Shown here: positions 44,981 through 54,217 of the stretch, in pieces
How positions within the stretch are numbered: the first letter of the stretch is position 1
How the letters are laid out: each line of letters starts with the position of its first letter
Assembly: GCA_963825595.1 (NCBI GenBank)
Contig: CAWGUE010000001.1
Span: 1 to 64,000, forward strand
Length of the DNA: 64,000 bases
Source: JARFQH01 sp963825595
GTDB taxonomy: Bacteria; Desulfobacterota; Desulfobacteria; Desulfobacterales; SG8-13
Reading direction: 5' to 3'
Program-made: the position numbers and the translations under genes
The notes under the pieces: model-generated
Seen by the model: only the letters and a program-made list of their open reading frames with translations
Databases searched by the model: none
What the model was told of the DNA's origin: nothing

Positions 44981-45238
44981 CTATGCTCGATCGCCGCGAT
45001 TGCCGACTGCAAGTGCGATCTCTTTCACCCCCACCAACTGGCTGCCGATGGAAAGAATGAATTGAACGAAACACGTCACACTCAGCAGCGCGATTGCAAG
45101 GATTGCAGGCACGTAGATGTTTGCAACCAGGAATTCCTTGGCCCATACCGGTTCTTGCGGATTTCGAGAGCCGATTAAAACAATCCCGAATACCAGCATC
45201 GCAAGGGCCATACCTGCAGTTCCATATACCAGTAACAT
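44981..45238 (-). CDS. Small two-helix membrane protein
   Basis: 85 residues. MLLVYGTAGMALAMLVFGIV forms helix 1 (about 3-24) and YVPAILAIALLSVTCFVQFI helix 2 (about 43-65), ending in IALAVGNRGDRA. AGGAGGGG precedes ATG 45238, which excludes the longer upstream frame. The function is unknown. Coding-like sequence in another frame just after the stop suggests the gene may once have been longer. Confidence 0.6.
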   Translation of the reverse strand: MLLVYGTAGMALAMLVFGIVLIGSRNPQEPVWAKEFLVANIYVPAILAIALLSVTCFVQFILSIGSQLVGVKEIALAVGNRGDRA

Positions 45239-45483
45239 AACCCCTCCTGTGGTGATCAAACGAGAATTCGGTTTCGCACAATCAACCGAAACCTGTTTAT
45301 AATGATTTTTGCTTTGGGTTGTGTGGCGGCTGGCCTTCCCTCGGGACCGAGGAGAGTAAAATGCAGATAAACCAGACGAGGAACTCAGTACTACCAGCGA
45401 TAATGGCTGATGTAGAAGTTTTGGGCCAATCCCGATGCCCATTTGAAACTGTTTTGTTTGCACACCACTTTATCCGACGAAAT

Positions 45484-45580
45484 TATACTTTTTTCAAAAA
45501 TAAATTCCGACATACGGATGGTATAAGTGGTTGTAGAAAAAAACGATCCTATAACGGAACGTTTTTTTGACAACCACTAT
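45484..45580 (-). repeat. Composite palindromic repeat, copy B
   Basis: Opposite orientation to copy A at 13447. It shares AAAAAAACGTTCCGTTAT, TTTTTTTCTACAACCA and TCGGAATTTATTTTTGAAAA. The surrounding 45239-45615 stretch has no gene. Confidence 0.75.
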
Positions 45581-45615
45581 ATGACCAGGGTTCAAAAAAA
45601 TTTTTGTGAGTAATT

Positions 45616-45903
45616 TTAGTCTGCCTTCACCGAGTCCACGACGATAGAGTACTTGCCGGCATCTTCACTGACGGCTCCAGTCAGCGTTATCATTTTGCCG
45701 ACCATCGCCTCGAGATCCTGCTGGCTTTCGATTTCATAGCGTTTGCCTCCGGCCCTCATAAACAGGCCGCTGCCGTCACTATTTTTGTAAAGAGCACCGC
45801 GAAAGGTGGCAGTCTTCGTTGCACCGGACTCCTGACAGGCCGTTCCTGCCAGGGCAAAAAACACCAGCGATAACAGACACACGAGTATTTTCCAGCTTTT
45901 CAT
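45616..45903 (-). CDS. Small lipoprotein
   Basis: 95 residues: a signal peptide (MKSWKILVCLLSLVFFALAG) followed by TACQESG, a plausible lipidation Cys, then a compact beta-type domain (FRGALYKNSDGSGLFMRAGG, later GKMITLTGAVSEDAGKYSIV) resembling small OB-fold-like exported proteins. Probably anchored to the outer or inner membrane facing the periplasm. AAAGGAGG precedes ATG 45903. A sigma-54-like promoter lies about 85 bp upstream. Confidence 0.75.
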   Translation of the reverse strand: MKSWKILVCLLSLVFFALAGTACQESGATKTATFRGALYKNSDGSGLFMRAGGKRYEIESQQDLEAMVGKMITLTGAVSEDAGKYSIVVDSVKAD

Positions 45904-46407
45904 CGTGACCTCCTTTGATGGCATTCACATCAGACTTTTTTGTGTTTAAACAAACCTACCTTGGCAAACAATGATGCAGATATTGTACCAAAATATAACA
46001 TACTGTAAATATTGATATATTTAAATTCTGCCCACTAATTGTTAGAAATATAGAATCCGGGAGGAAGGCTTTATCGGGTGAAAAGGAGTGACTAACTGTG
46101 TGGTTAAGGGATAGTACATTGAAAATATTCGAGTTGTTTATTTCAGACCCAGCTGTTCTGAAAAAAGGATTTGCAGAACTACGGGTTCCTGCTTGAAAGA
46201 CGGGGTCGCCAACGGAAGCTGGCGCATTTCAGTAATTTGCATTTAAATTCGAAATCGATACGGGTGCTGCCTGTATAAGATCGGGTTTTCGATGATAACG
46301 CGGAGTGTAGATATGATATTTGAACGCTTTCGATGTAGAGGGGGTTGGAACGACCGGTTCAGCCAATTAAACCGGATGGCCAAGTGCAATCGTATTTGAG
46401 TCGCCTT
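45904..46407 (-). other. Upstream region of the lipoprotein gene
   Basis: About 500 bp, AT-rich near 45980-46050. It contains a sigma-54-like site. A GTG preceded by AAAAGGAG at about 46098 on the plus strand opens only 34 codons and is not called. Confidence 0.4.
45975..45990 (-). promoter_or_regulatory. Sigma-54-like promoter of the lipoprotein gene
   Basis: Minus strand TGGTACAATATCTGCA with exact GG-N10-GC (GG at 45989-45988, GC at 45977-45976). The -12 box is less ideal. No full activator palindrome is seen at the usual distance. Confidence 0.5.
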
Positions 46408-49400
46408 TTAAGATTTGCCCGTCACATTCAGCGAAAGCTTGGCCGAAACGGGTTCCCCTTTCGGAACCGCGGCGGGGTCCTTGGCCGTCACGCGTTCCGG
46501 CGTTACGGCACCTTCAGTGGTCAGTTCTTCAACGATTACCTGCCCCCGGGTGGCGGCCAGCGCATTCAATGCAAGCGCCTCGAGGGGTTCGCTCTCCACC
46601 AACCGGGCATATACCGCCTTTGACAACCCACCCGGATCATCAGTTTTCTCCGCTTGGGTCGTCTGGGGATCACTGCCGGACCTTTCATTCGGTCGATTTT
46701 CCAGGGCTTCTTTCAGCTTGCTGAGTTCCGCCGCGCCAAAGCGCTCTCTAAACATGGCTTCCAGAGCCTGCTGGGCTTCGGCGTTGCCGAAATCGACCGG
46801 ATCGGGATCGTCATTCGGCGCGGTAGACGTTCCGAGCTTTGCGGCCAGCTGGCGGCGCACGTTTAAATCCTTCAGGGCTGTTCCATCATCCGCGGCGCTA
46901 TAGCGGCCCTGGACTTCGAGGGTCAACTGTGGCCGCTGCCGCAACGCCTCGGCCAACTTCTTGATTTTCTCTTTTTCGGGTGGCGGTAAAATGTATTTTC
47001 CAGGCGCGAAGGCTACGGTATCGAGGCTATCCGATCCGCCGGGAAACATCGCACCCAGGACGCGGAACGGCGCCGTCACGATATTGGTGATCAGTTTGGC
47101 AAGGGCCTGACCGATCAGATGGCCGAAACTGAACTCCGGATCTTTCAGGTCGCCGCGTATCGGCAGACCGATATCGATGACGCCGTTCTTATCCTCCATC
47201 AGGGCAATGGCCAGATCGAGGGGCAAGCTGGTTGCTCCGGGGCTATCCACGTTCCCGCCCAGTTTAATGCGATCCACGACAATTTGGTGATCTCCCAGGA
47301 GTTTGCCGTTGTCGATTTTGTATTCCAGATCGAGAGAGAGTTTGCCCGCCTCGATCTTGCGGCCGGCAAATTTTCCCGAATACGGCGTCAGGCTGCTCAT
47401 CTCGATGTTGCGAAATATCATGGTCATGTCCGTGAACCCCAGCGGATCGAAAACATTGACCTCTCCGCCGATTTTGGCTTGGCCGTATTGATCGACCCTG
47501 CCTTCGAGTTCCACCTGGGCCCGGGCATCCCGGACAGAAGACAGCCCGACGATCACCCCGCTGAGGGCTTCTATTTTGGTACCGAACTGGGGCGTCAGGG
47601 TCAGGTCAGCAAAGTCGAGGCTCGCATTGTCGACGCGCACCCTTTTTACACTCACCGGAAAGCTTTCGTTCTTTTCGTCCGTGGCGACATCTCGACCCGC
47701 CGGCACCCGGGCACGATCCCTGTCTTTCATCACATTGGCCAGATTGATAGATCCATCTTCATGGATAATCAATTTAGCGACCGGCTGTGTCAGCTTGACT
47801 TCTCTAATGTCGAGTCGATTCGGCTGGAGGTTAAGTTTGAGTTGGTCGGTGCTGAGCGCTTTCCAACCGATCAACGTATTTTTTGACTCTGGTTCGGTGA
47901 TTCTCAACTGGGCCAGCTTGAAACCCCCATCGTAGGAGAGATCGGCTCCGGCAGACTTCTGGCCATATATCAGCTTTCCCCGGGACGAAAACGTGCCGGA
48001 ATGGAGCACAAGATTCGCCACGGCATCGATGAAGGGTTGGAAGGGTGTCAAGGCCACCTCGGCAACATTGACATCAGATTCAACCGACGGACCGGCAGGG
48101 TCGAAAGTGCCGCCTGCAGTCACATTGCCCCCCTCTCGAATCTTGAGGTCCAGACTGAATCCCATGGGGGATTTCCCGTCGACATCGCTGAGTTTGATGT
48201 TCATGGGCTCGATGTTGAGAATTTGTCCGTCCGGCTTAAGGCCGCGGTCGCTGACGCTGGAGGTAAGACCCGCAAACTCGATTGATTTTGCCATAAACCG
48301 CCACGGTTCACCCTTTTCAGCGGCTTCATCGGACCGGCGTTGAATGGTGCGACTCTCTGGAGGGGCGACCAGGCGAAGCAGGTTGACATCACCATTGCGA
48401 TCACGTTCCAAAATGATGCGCCCGCCTTCGAAACCGATCCGCGCGACTGAGAAAGCACGCTGAAGAAGATCGAAGGCACCATCCTCGAAAACGAGTTTAT
48501 CGATACGGATCAACGGCTCCGGGACCTCTGCCAGACCGGCATGGACCTTATCGAGAGATGACGGAGATGTTCTGCGCCAGCAGGTTTGTCTTATCCGTGC
48601 CGGCTTCGGCCTCGACACGGAATTTGACCTTGATGGCATCAATTCCTGCGGCCGATTCCGGGTCGACACTCGCATCGCGGTAGGCAAGAGCCATGTCACC
48701 GATCTCGACATTGGCGACCTTTAACCGCCATGGCGCCGTGCTATCTGCAGCAACCGCTACTTTTTGTGTTTCGCGTGGTTTTCCTTCCGATCGATCACGC
48801 GTGGATGTTGACTTTAGTATCCGCTGCAGGTCCAGGTTCCCCTGATCGTCGACCGCCAATCGAACCGCCCCGCCGCTCAGAGCCACGCGTTCAACGTCCA
48901 ACTGCCGCGCCGCCAGGTCAAAACGGCCCGCTTCGAGTATGGCCTCCCTGATATCCAAAAATGGGGCGGCGGCACCGTCAAGCTTCAGCGACAGGTCAGA
49001 AAGACGGACATCGAGACCGCCGAGTGTCAGCTGCGGCTCTGAACGGCTGAGATCCACCTGGTAATCGGTACGCACATGCAAATACCCCTCAGGCGGCGCG
49101 ATGTTGATCGCGTCACTGACAAATTCAGACAGCGTTTTGGCCTGAACGTTTTTAAATGCGAGGCTGCCCGTCGATCTGAATGGATTCAGGAATACTTCTC
49201 CGGTCCAATTCAGTTCCGTGCCGTCATCGGTTACCGCAGTCAGCGTATACGGCCCTTTCTGCTCGGGAAGAGTGGAAATATTTTTAAGTTCGAGGGTGAG
49301 CGGTCTGATGTTCACGGTGGCCGGGGTAGACTGCCGTTGATCGGCAATATCGATTTCCCCTTCCGTGATCGCGATGTCGTTCACCACCACACGCAGCGGC

Positions 49401-49852
49401 TTCGAATCCGCATCCGAGGCCGGCTCTTCCGAGCGGGAAACCAGCTGTGCAAGATTAAGCGCACCATCCGGTGAGATGACGAGATTCACCACCGGTTTCA
49501 CAAGCTCGATATGACGAAATGTCCACGCCCATCGGAACAGGCTGCTCAATTCAAAATCGACCGACAACACATCGAACCCAGCCAGCGGTCGACCGTCTTT
49601 CTCGGTGAGAAGAAAATCATCGACCGCTAACGTAAATAAAAAAGGATTCGTACGGACTTCGCCGATGCGCACGTCGCGTTGAAGCTGTTTCTGTATCAGC
49701 TGCGGTACATACCGTTTGACCAAATAAGGGGTGAGGAGGAAGCCGGCGAGCACGTAGACAAGCGCCAGGCCTGCCGCGATGATCAACCCTTTTATAAGAA
49801 GATTACGCCGGAGTGATCGTGCGGGACCGGTATTCTCTTTTTTTGTTGGCAT
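46408..49852 (-). pseudogene. DUF748/AsmA-like envelope protein, frameshifted
   Basis: About 1147 residues if joined. The N-terminus has a membrane anchor (LLIKGLIIAAGLALVYVLAG), followed by the long beta-repeat body of DUF748/AsmA-like proteins (IELVKPVVNLVISPDGALNL, GSLAFKNVQAKTLSEF), and the C-terminus ends in an OmpA-like stretch (PPEKEKIKKLAEALRQRPQL). Such proteins span the periplasm and are thought to move phospholipids or aid envelope assembly. The frame breaks at 48551-48558, a CT repeat; adding one CT gives SVISLDKVHAGLAEVPEP. Start ATG 49852 has an AAAGGG site. Error or real lesion cannot be told apart. Confidence 0.82.
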
Positions 49853-50017
49853 AGGACACCCTTTTACGAGCCGATATTCAAAATGCAAATCAATGCCTTC
49901 AAATATGAAACACCTCTGCGGCAAGTCAAGCCATCTGGTGGGGACAAAAAACGGCAACTTACACAAGAACGGAACCTGAGGTGAATTTTTGAAATTTAAA
50001 TAAAAGGGGCGTTTGAT

Positions 50018-50446
50018 TTATTCGGATGACTTCAGAACGACGGCCATCAAAGTCACCATCGCTTTGGCGACCAGCTTCTCCGACGACTTGTGAATGGAAA
50101 ATACTTCCGACTCAGAGACGATGATCTTTTTACCGGGGTGCACCACCCGGGACCGGCAAACGAGGGTGTCTCCCAATGCCGGTTTGAAATAGTTGATCTT
50201 GAACTCGATGGTCAGTATCCGTTCATCTTCCGACACCAGGGTGAAAGCAGCGTAGCCGGCCGTGTGGTCCGCCATGGTCGCCATCACACCGGCGTGCACG
50301 AAGCCGTCCTGCTGCCGATGCATCGCTTTAACAGCCAGCCGGGTTTCAAAAATCCCGCTGTCCACCCGATCCACTTCGAATCCGCAATGGGCTGGAAACC
50401 CCTGGCGGTAGTCATTTGCCAGATATTCAAATCGATCGTTCGCCAT
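50018..50446 (-). CDS. PaaI-type hotdog thioesterase
   Basis: A 142-residue single hotdog domain. The family core GFVHAGVMATMADHTAGYAA holds the catalytic-site residues (Asp in ADHTAG), followed by TIEFKINYFKPALGD and a long strand SRVVHPGKKIIVSESEVF. Such tetrameric enzymes hydrolyse aromatic or short acyl-CoA esters. No neighbouring pathway genes point to a specific substrate. The ribosome site is weak. Confidence 0.88.
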   Translation of the reverse strand: MANDRFEYLANDYRQGFPAHCGFEVDRVDSGIFETRLAVKAMHRQQDGFVHAGVMATMADHTAGYAAFTLVSEDERILTIEFKINYFKPALGDTLVCRSRVVHPGKKIIVSESEVFSIHKSSEKLVAKAMVTLMAVVLKSSE

Positions 50447-50604
50447 GTAATAGTCCCGAATGTTCCGCCACTGTCATTGAACGTGATAATTTTTTAGATG
50501 GCTCTTCAATCCATAAGTTTACAGCAGCCTTTAGTCAATAATGAACCAGGAAACAGCGCACTTTTTTTATTGCATAAAAGCCTATCGTCGTGCAAACTCG
50601 TATT

Positions 50605-51072
50605 ATGAATCGAACTTATTTTAGCTATTACACGTCGCCTATCGGACTGATTGAAATCGTCGGAACGCCAACGGCGATAACGGAGTTGAATTTTGTGGAA
50701 GATCGGCGCCCGGATGCCGCTTCCCACCCGAACGTTCGCAAAGCCAAGCAGCAAGTGGCCGAATATTTCGAAGGAAAGCGCCGTAAATTCGACATCCGTC
50801 TGGCCCTGAGCGGAACCGATTTCCAGCAGCAGGTCTGGCAACGCCTGCAAACGGTCCCCTACGGCCGCACGGCCTCCTATCAGGACATTGCCCGGGGTAT
50901 TGGCAGTCCCGCGGCCGTCAGGGCCGTGGGGGCAGCCAACGGACGAAACCCGGTGGCCATTATCGTACCCTGCCACCGCATCATCGGCAAAAACGGCCGC
51001 CTGGTCGGTTATGGAAGCGGTCTATGGCGCAAGGAGTGGTTGCTCAGTCACGAAGGCGCTCTGTCGATCTGA
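50605..51072 (+). CDS. ogt: Methylated-DNA--protein-cysteine methyltransferase
   Basis: About 155 residues. The acceptor motif IIVPCHRIIG is intact, preceded by the DNA-binding helix (VRAVGAANGRNP) and TVPYGRTASYQDIARGIG. It removes methyl groups from O6-methylguanine by irreversible transfer to its own Cys. Length matches Ogt without an AdaA domain. ATG 50605 is chosen; a GTG five codons upstream is also in frame and neither has a strong ribosome site. Confidence 0.93.
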   Translation: MNRTYFSYYTSPIGLIEIVGTPTAITELNFVEDRRPDAASHPNVRKAKQQVAEYFEGKRRKFDIRLALSGTDFQQQVWQRLQTVPYGRTASYQDIARGIGSPAAVRAVGAANGRNPVAIIVPCHRIIGKNGRLVGYGSGLWRKEWLLSHEGALSI

Positions 51073-51088
51073 CCCGAAAATATCATCC

Positions 51089-51125
51089 ATTCCGTATTTC
51101 GGAAATTACTTTTGGAATACGGTAT
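51089..51125 (+). repeat. Half of the composite palindromic repeat, copy C
   Basis: Matches only the second palindrome of copies A and B (CCGTATTTCGGAAATTACTT with outer CCGTATT/AATACGG arms). It lies just after the ogt gene. Confidence 0.55.
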
Positions 51126-51256
51126 AAACGATCTGATAGGATTTCACACTGCCGGACTGACTGCAGCCGACATCAAGAAGGCCCCGGTCCAGAATTTGCT
51201 GGCAAGATCCCTGCCAAAACAATTGAACGGTACCTCTCATTGCATTATCATTGTCT

Positions 51257-53095
51257 ATGACCTGCCCGAAATGCCACGCAGCTATCCAGGAGCCATCCAA
51301 CTTTTGTCCGTATTGCGGCGTTGATCTACGCGAGCGCCGATCATACCGCGGATGGATCACCGCTGTCGCGGCCTGCGTACTGTTATTCGCCGCCGTGTTC
51401 TTTTTCGCCCCATCCGAAAAGGCTCTTGTCCCCCGATATTTTACAGATCGCACCGTTCGTACGCCTGCCGCAGCATTACCTGAAAACGCCGCCGCGCCGC
51501 AAACTACTGCTCGCATCCCGGTCGTGACCGATGCGGCCCGCATGCAGCTAACGTCCGGGATAACATCTATCTATGACATCGCCGGGAATCTCATAAAAAA
51601 ATTTCCGGCCGCTGTGGTGGCCAACGGATGGCTGGCCCTTCCGGCGGACATCTGTCTGGGAGGATATTTGTGGCAGTTTACCCGCAGCAATGGCGATGTT
51701 CTCGAAATCGCCGGCGGCATCATCGGCGAGCAGGACGAGATGGGAATCTGGCAGTTGCCCTATGACAATAATGTTCTGGGCCCGCGGCTCTCGTCATGGA
51801 TTCCCGGCAAGACCCTCCGGTGGGTCTCGATTGTCTCGGAAAGTTCGGTTAACGAAGTCTCGGTGTCAATGGTCGCAGATCAAAGGTACGTGGTTAAAAT
51901 CGCTGCACCTTCGGTCCCGGATGAATCGGGTGTTTTTATTCAGGATGACCATGTGGTGGGGTGGACATTCGGCGGAACGGCAGAAATCGGGTTCCTTTGG
52001 AAAGGGCTCGATGGAGCGGATCTTGTTTACGATATCAGTGTTTACGATTACTATCGCGCAACGTTCGAAAACGGCCGTGAAGAGCAGCTCATTCTGTCCC
52101 TGGCCCAAACGGATGCGGCGCCCGCACTGCAGCTTGCCGCCTTTGCCGATGCCTTTCTGCTGGATCCGAAACTCACGGTTACGGCAACGCCCCGGCACCT
52201 TCGGCGTGAAAACATTATTCCGCAAATGCGCGCTCTGATCGCTCGTCTCATTCAGAATGGACAACCCGCCGAGGCCGCCGATGCTTTTGACGGCCGCAGA
52301 TTGGCTGCCGCGGGGGACACGGCGCTGGTTATCGACGCTGCCGGTGCCACACTGGACAGCTACGGTTTCGATGCGGCGGTTGGTCTCATCGAAGCCGTGC
52401 TGTCGGACCCCATCGGTTTTACCGGAGATCCGCCCGAAGAACTGCAGACGGCACACAGGCAGCTTTACGGTCAGTGGTTGATGTATCTGATCCAAAGCGG
52501 CGATATCCCATCGGCTCGGCAGATCTACGACCGCGCCGAGGCCGCTTTCCCGCAAGATCCGAAGATCCGCCTGCTGGGGGTTGAACTGGCTTTGGCAGCG
52601 GGCGATTGGCCGTCGGCCCAGCGGTTACTCGCCATGCAGGTTTATCCCGCTGAACTTGCCGATAGGGTCGCGCTTCTAAAAAGTCAAATTGCCGCCGCAA
52701 GAGGCGAAGAAGGAAAAACCATTATTCGATTCAATCCCGGCTCCCGCCAGATTCCCGTCACAGCGGATCTGGGTGACGGATTCAAACAGAATTTTGTCAT
52801 CGACACCGGGGCGACCATGGTCACCATCCCCCGGTCTACGGCAGAAAAACTGGGGGTGTCCGATGAGCATTCCTCACTCCGGCGCCAGATTCAAACGGCC
52901 GGCGGAATGGTTGATGCTTACGAAGTGGTGATCCCCTCCGTTCAACTGGGAGGCTCGCGGGTTGAAAATGTCAGAGCCCTCGTGCTCGATCTGCCGAACC
53001 AACCGAATGTCGGCCTGCTGGGTATGAATTACCTCAGCCTTTTCAGGATGAATATCAACACCGAAATTGGCGTGTTGACCCTTGCCCCGCGATAG
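51257..53095 (+). CDS. Zinc-ribbon membrane protein with C-terminal retropepsin-like protease domain
   Basis: 612 residues. A zinc ribbon (CPKC...CPYCG, residues 3-23) is followed by a membrane helix (about 33-52). A middle region (about 100-270) resembles a trypsin-like fold, ending in DESGVFIQDDHVVGW, where the Ser is kept but the rest of a triad is not clear. Helical TPR-like repeats follow (about 320-470). The C-terminal aspartyl-protease domain (about 495-612) has FVIDTGATMVTIPRSTAEKL, the D-T-G-A active site of the single-domain retropepsin-like class, which works as a dimer. The zinc ribbon faces the cytoplasm and the protease the periplasm. Substrates are unknown. ATG 51257 is preferred over the TTG two codons upstream. 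Confidence 0.8.
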   Translation: MTCPKCHAAIQEPSNFCPYCGVDLRERRSYRGWITAVAACVLLFAAVFFFAPSEKALVPRYFTDRTVRTPAAALPENAAAPQTTARIPVVTDAARMQLTSGITSIYDIAGNLIKKFPAAVVANGWLALPADICLGGYLWQFTRSNGDVLEIAGGIIGEQDEMGIWQLPYDNNVLGPRLSSWIPGKTLRWVSIVSESSVNEVSVSMVADQRYVVKIAAPSVPDESGVFIQDDHVVGWTFGGTAEIGFLWKGLDGADLVYDISVYDYYRATFENGREEQLILSLAQTDAAPALQLAAFADAFLLDPKLTVTATPRHLRRENIIPQMRALIARLIQNGQPAEAADAFDGRRLAAAGDTALVIDAAGATLDSYGFDAAVGLIEAVLSDPIGFTGDPPEELQTAHRQLYGQWLMYLIQSGDIPSARQIYDRAEAAFPQDPKIRLLGVELALAAGDWPSAQRLLAMQVYPAELADRVALLKSQIAAARGEEGKTIIRFNPGSRQIPVTADLGDGFKQNFVIDTGATMVTIPRSTAEKLGVSDEHSSLRRQIQTAGGMVDAYEVVIPSVQLGGSRVENVRALVLDLPNQPNVGLLGMNYLSLFRMNINTEIGVLTLAPR

Positions 53096-53132
53096 ACCGC
53101 GACCGTCACATTGTTCCAGGACGGCAATCCAC

Positions 53133-53173
53133 AAAAAAAGGGCCATCCATCATCAAGTGATGAATCGCCCTTT
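53133..53173 (-). terminator. Rho-independent terminator of the cold-shock gene
   Basis: On the minus strand AAAGGGC pairs with GCCCTTT around an inner TCATCA/TGATGA stem, followed by seven Ts. It begins 24 bp after the cold-shock stop codon. Confidence 0.85.
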
Positions 53174-53196
53174 GATTGCAACAGCGACCGGCCGAA

Positions 53197-53397
53197 CTAT
53201 ATCACGGTGACGTTCACCGCCGCAGGTCCCTTTGGCCCTTGTTCGATCTCGAAGCTCACCCGGTCCCCTTCGTGCAGGGTTTTGAACCCGGATCCCGTAA
53301 TGCCGGAGTGGTGAACGAAAACATCCGGCCCACCTTCCTGCTCAATGAACCCATAGCCTTTTTTCTCGTTGAACCACTTCACTGTCCCACTTGCCAT
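53197..53397 (-). CDS. Cold-shock-domain protein
   Basis: A 66-residue single cold-shock domain: GTVKWFNEKKGYGFI (RNP1) and DVFVHHSGI (RNP2) are intact, with the final VTVI. It is an OB-fold RNA/DNA-binding chaperone that melts RNA structure. An AGAGGGGG ribosome site precedes the ATG. The terminator directly after shows a one-gene transcript. Of the CspA class, although the sequence gives no hint whether it is cold-induced. Confidence 0.96.
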   Translation of the reverse strand: MASGTVKWFNEKKGYGFIEQEGGPDVFVHHSGITGSGFKTLHEGDRVSFEIEQGPKGPAAVNVTVI

Positions 53398-54217
53398 TGC
53401 GGCACCCCCTCTTTTTCTTGAAGATTTAACTTGTTCCGATGTTCTGAGACTGCAGGTACCACATTGACAAGTGGTTCATTCCTTCAGTGCGAAATCGGCC
53501 CGCCACCACCCACTTAAGGGTTACAGATGATTACATAATATCGCGAACAGCACTGAAATCAAGTATTTTTTACACGTTGGCACTGTTTTTTTGGGCGATT
53601 GATACGGTACTCCCCACATCCCGTTCATCCGCCTCCACCGCAGGCAGAGACGGCGCAGATTGGGCTTGCTTTTGAAAAATGCCTGTGTTTAAAAACTGTT
53701 AGGCTCTGCGACGGATCTGCAGGGTGTTGCAAAAATCATGAACGTCGACCAATGCCATATTCGTCGCTAAAGGTCATTTACAGGCTATAACTACGCAGCT
53801 TGAGACAAATTTAGGGTCGTATCGGCAATCGGAGATCTTTTCTCCAACACCCTGCCCTAACCGAAGGTCGAATTGTTAAGAATCATCGGTACCCCCGGGC
53901 TTGTGGGGAGACTCTCGAAATTTTACGGTTCCAGCAGTTAACAACGACCTGGGACGATGACCGTTATATGTAAAAATGACCGGCCGTTTGCCCGAAATAA
54001 TGGTTATAAAGACCGTTTTGAGCCGATCACAATCCATTTCTCCGGCTTTGCCGGAGGTCATTGAAACTTGTCACAGGCGCTTACCGGGCAACGAAGAAGG
54101 TCTTGAATCGCAAAAAGGAGGTGATACGTCGTAAGCTGTAAGGTCTGATGTGATAACAGAGTGAAGGGTTCTGTGCCAGTCAACTTAATCGTTCAGAAAA
54201 GTGAAAGGGGAAAGATA
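53398..54217 (+). other. Long intergenic region before the TRAP operon
   Basis: About 820 bp. It holds repeat copy 2 (53899-54064) and no convincing gene. A half activator site (TTTTTACACGTTGGCAC) near 53568 lacks its second arm. A ribosome-site-like AAAAAGGAGG at 54114-54123 has no start codon with an open frame behind it. Confidence 0.4.
53899..54064 (+). repeat. About 170-bp intergenic repeat, copy 2
   Basis: Matches 17473-17644 in the same orientation. The terminal hairpin CTCCGGCTTTGCCGGAG has compensating changes relative to copy 1 (CTCCGACTTTGACGGAG): the stem pair differs but pairing is weaker in copy 1. Both copies lie before operons. Confidence 0.7.

Noticed and set aside
46098..46196. 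34-codon GTG frame with AAAAGGAG upstream
   Set aside because: Too short, no homology, and no conserved neighbour to support it.
47119..47886. 255-codon plus-strand frame within the DUF748 gene
   Set aside because: Antisense shadow of a clear AsmA-like protein.
53568..53600. TTTTTACACGTTGGCAC as another activator or sigma-54 site
   Set aside because: Second palindrome arm missing and GG-N10-GC spacing not met.
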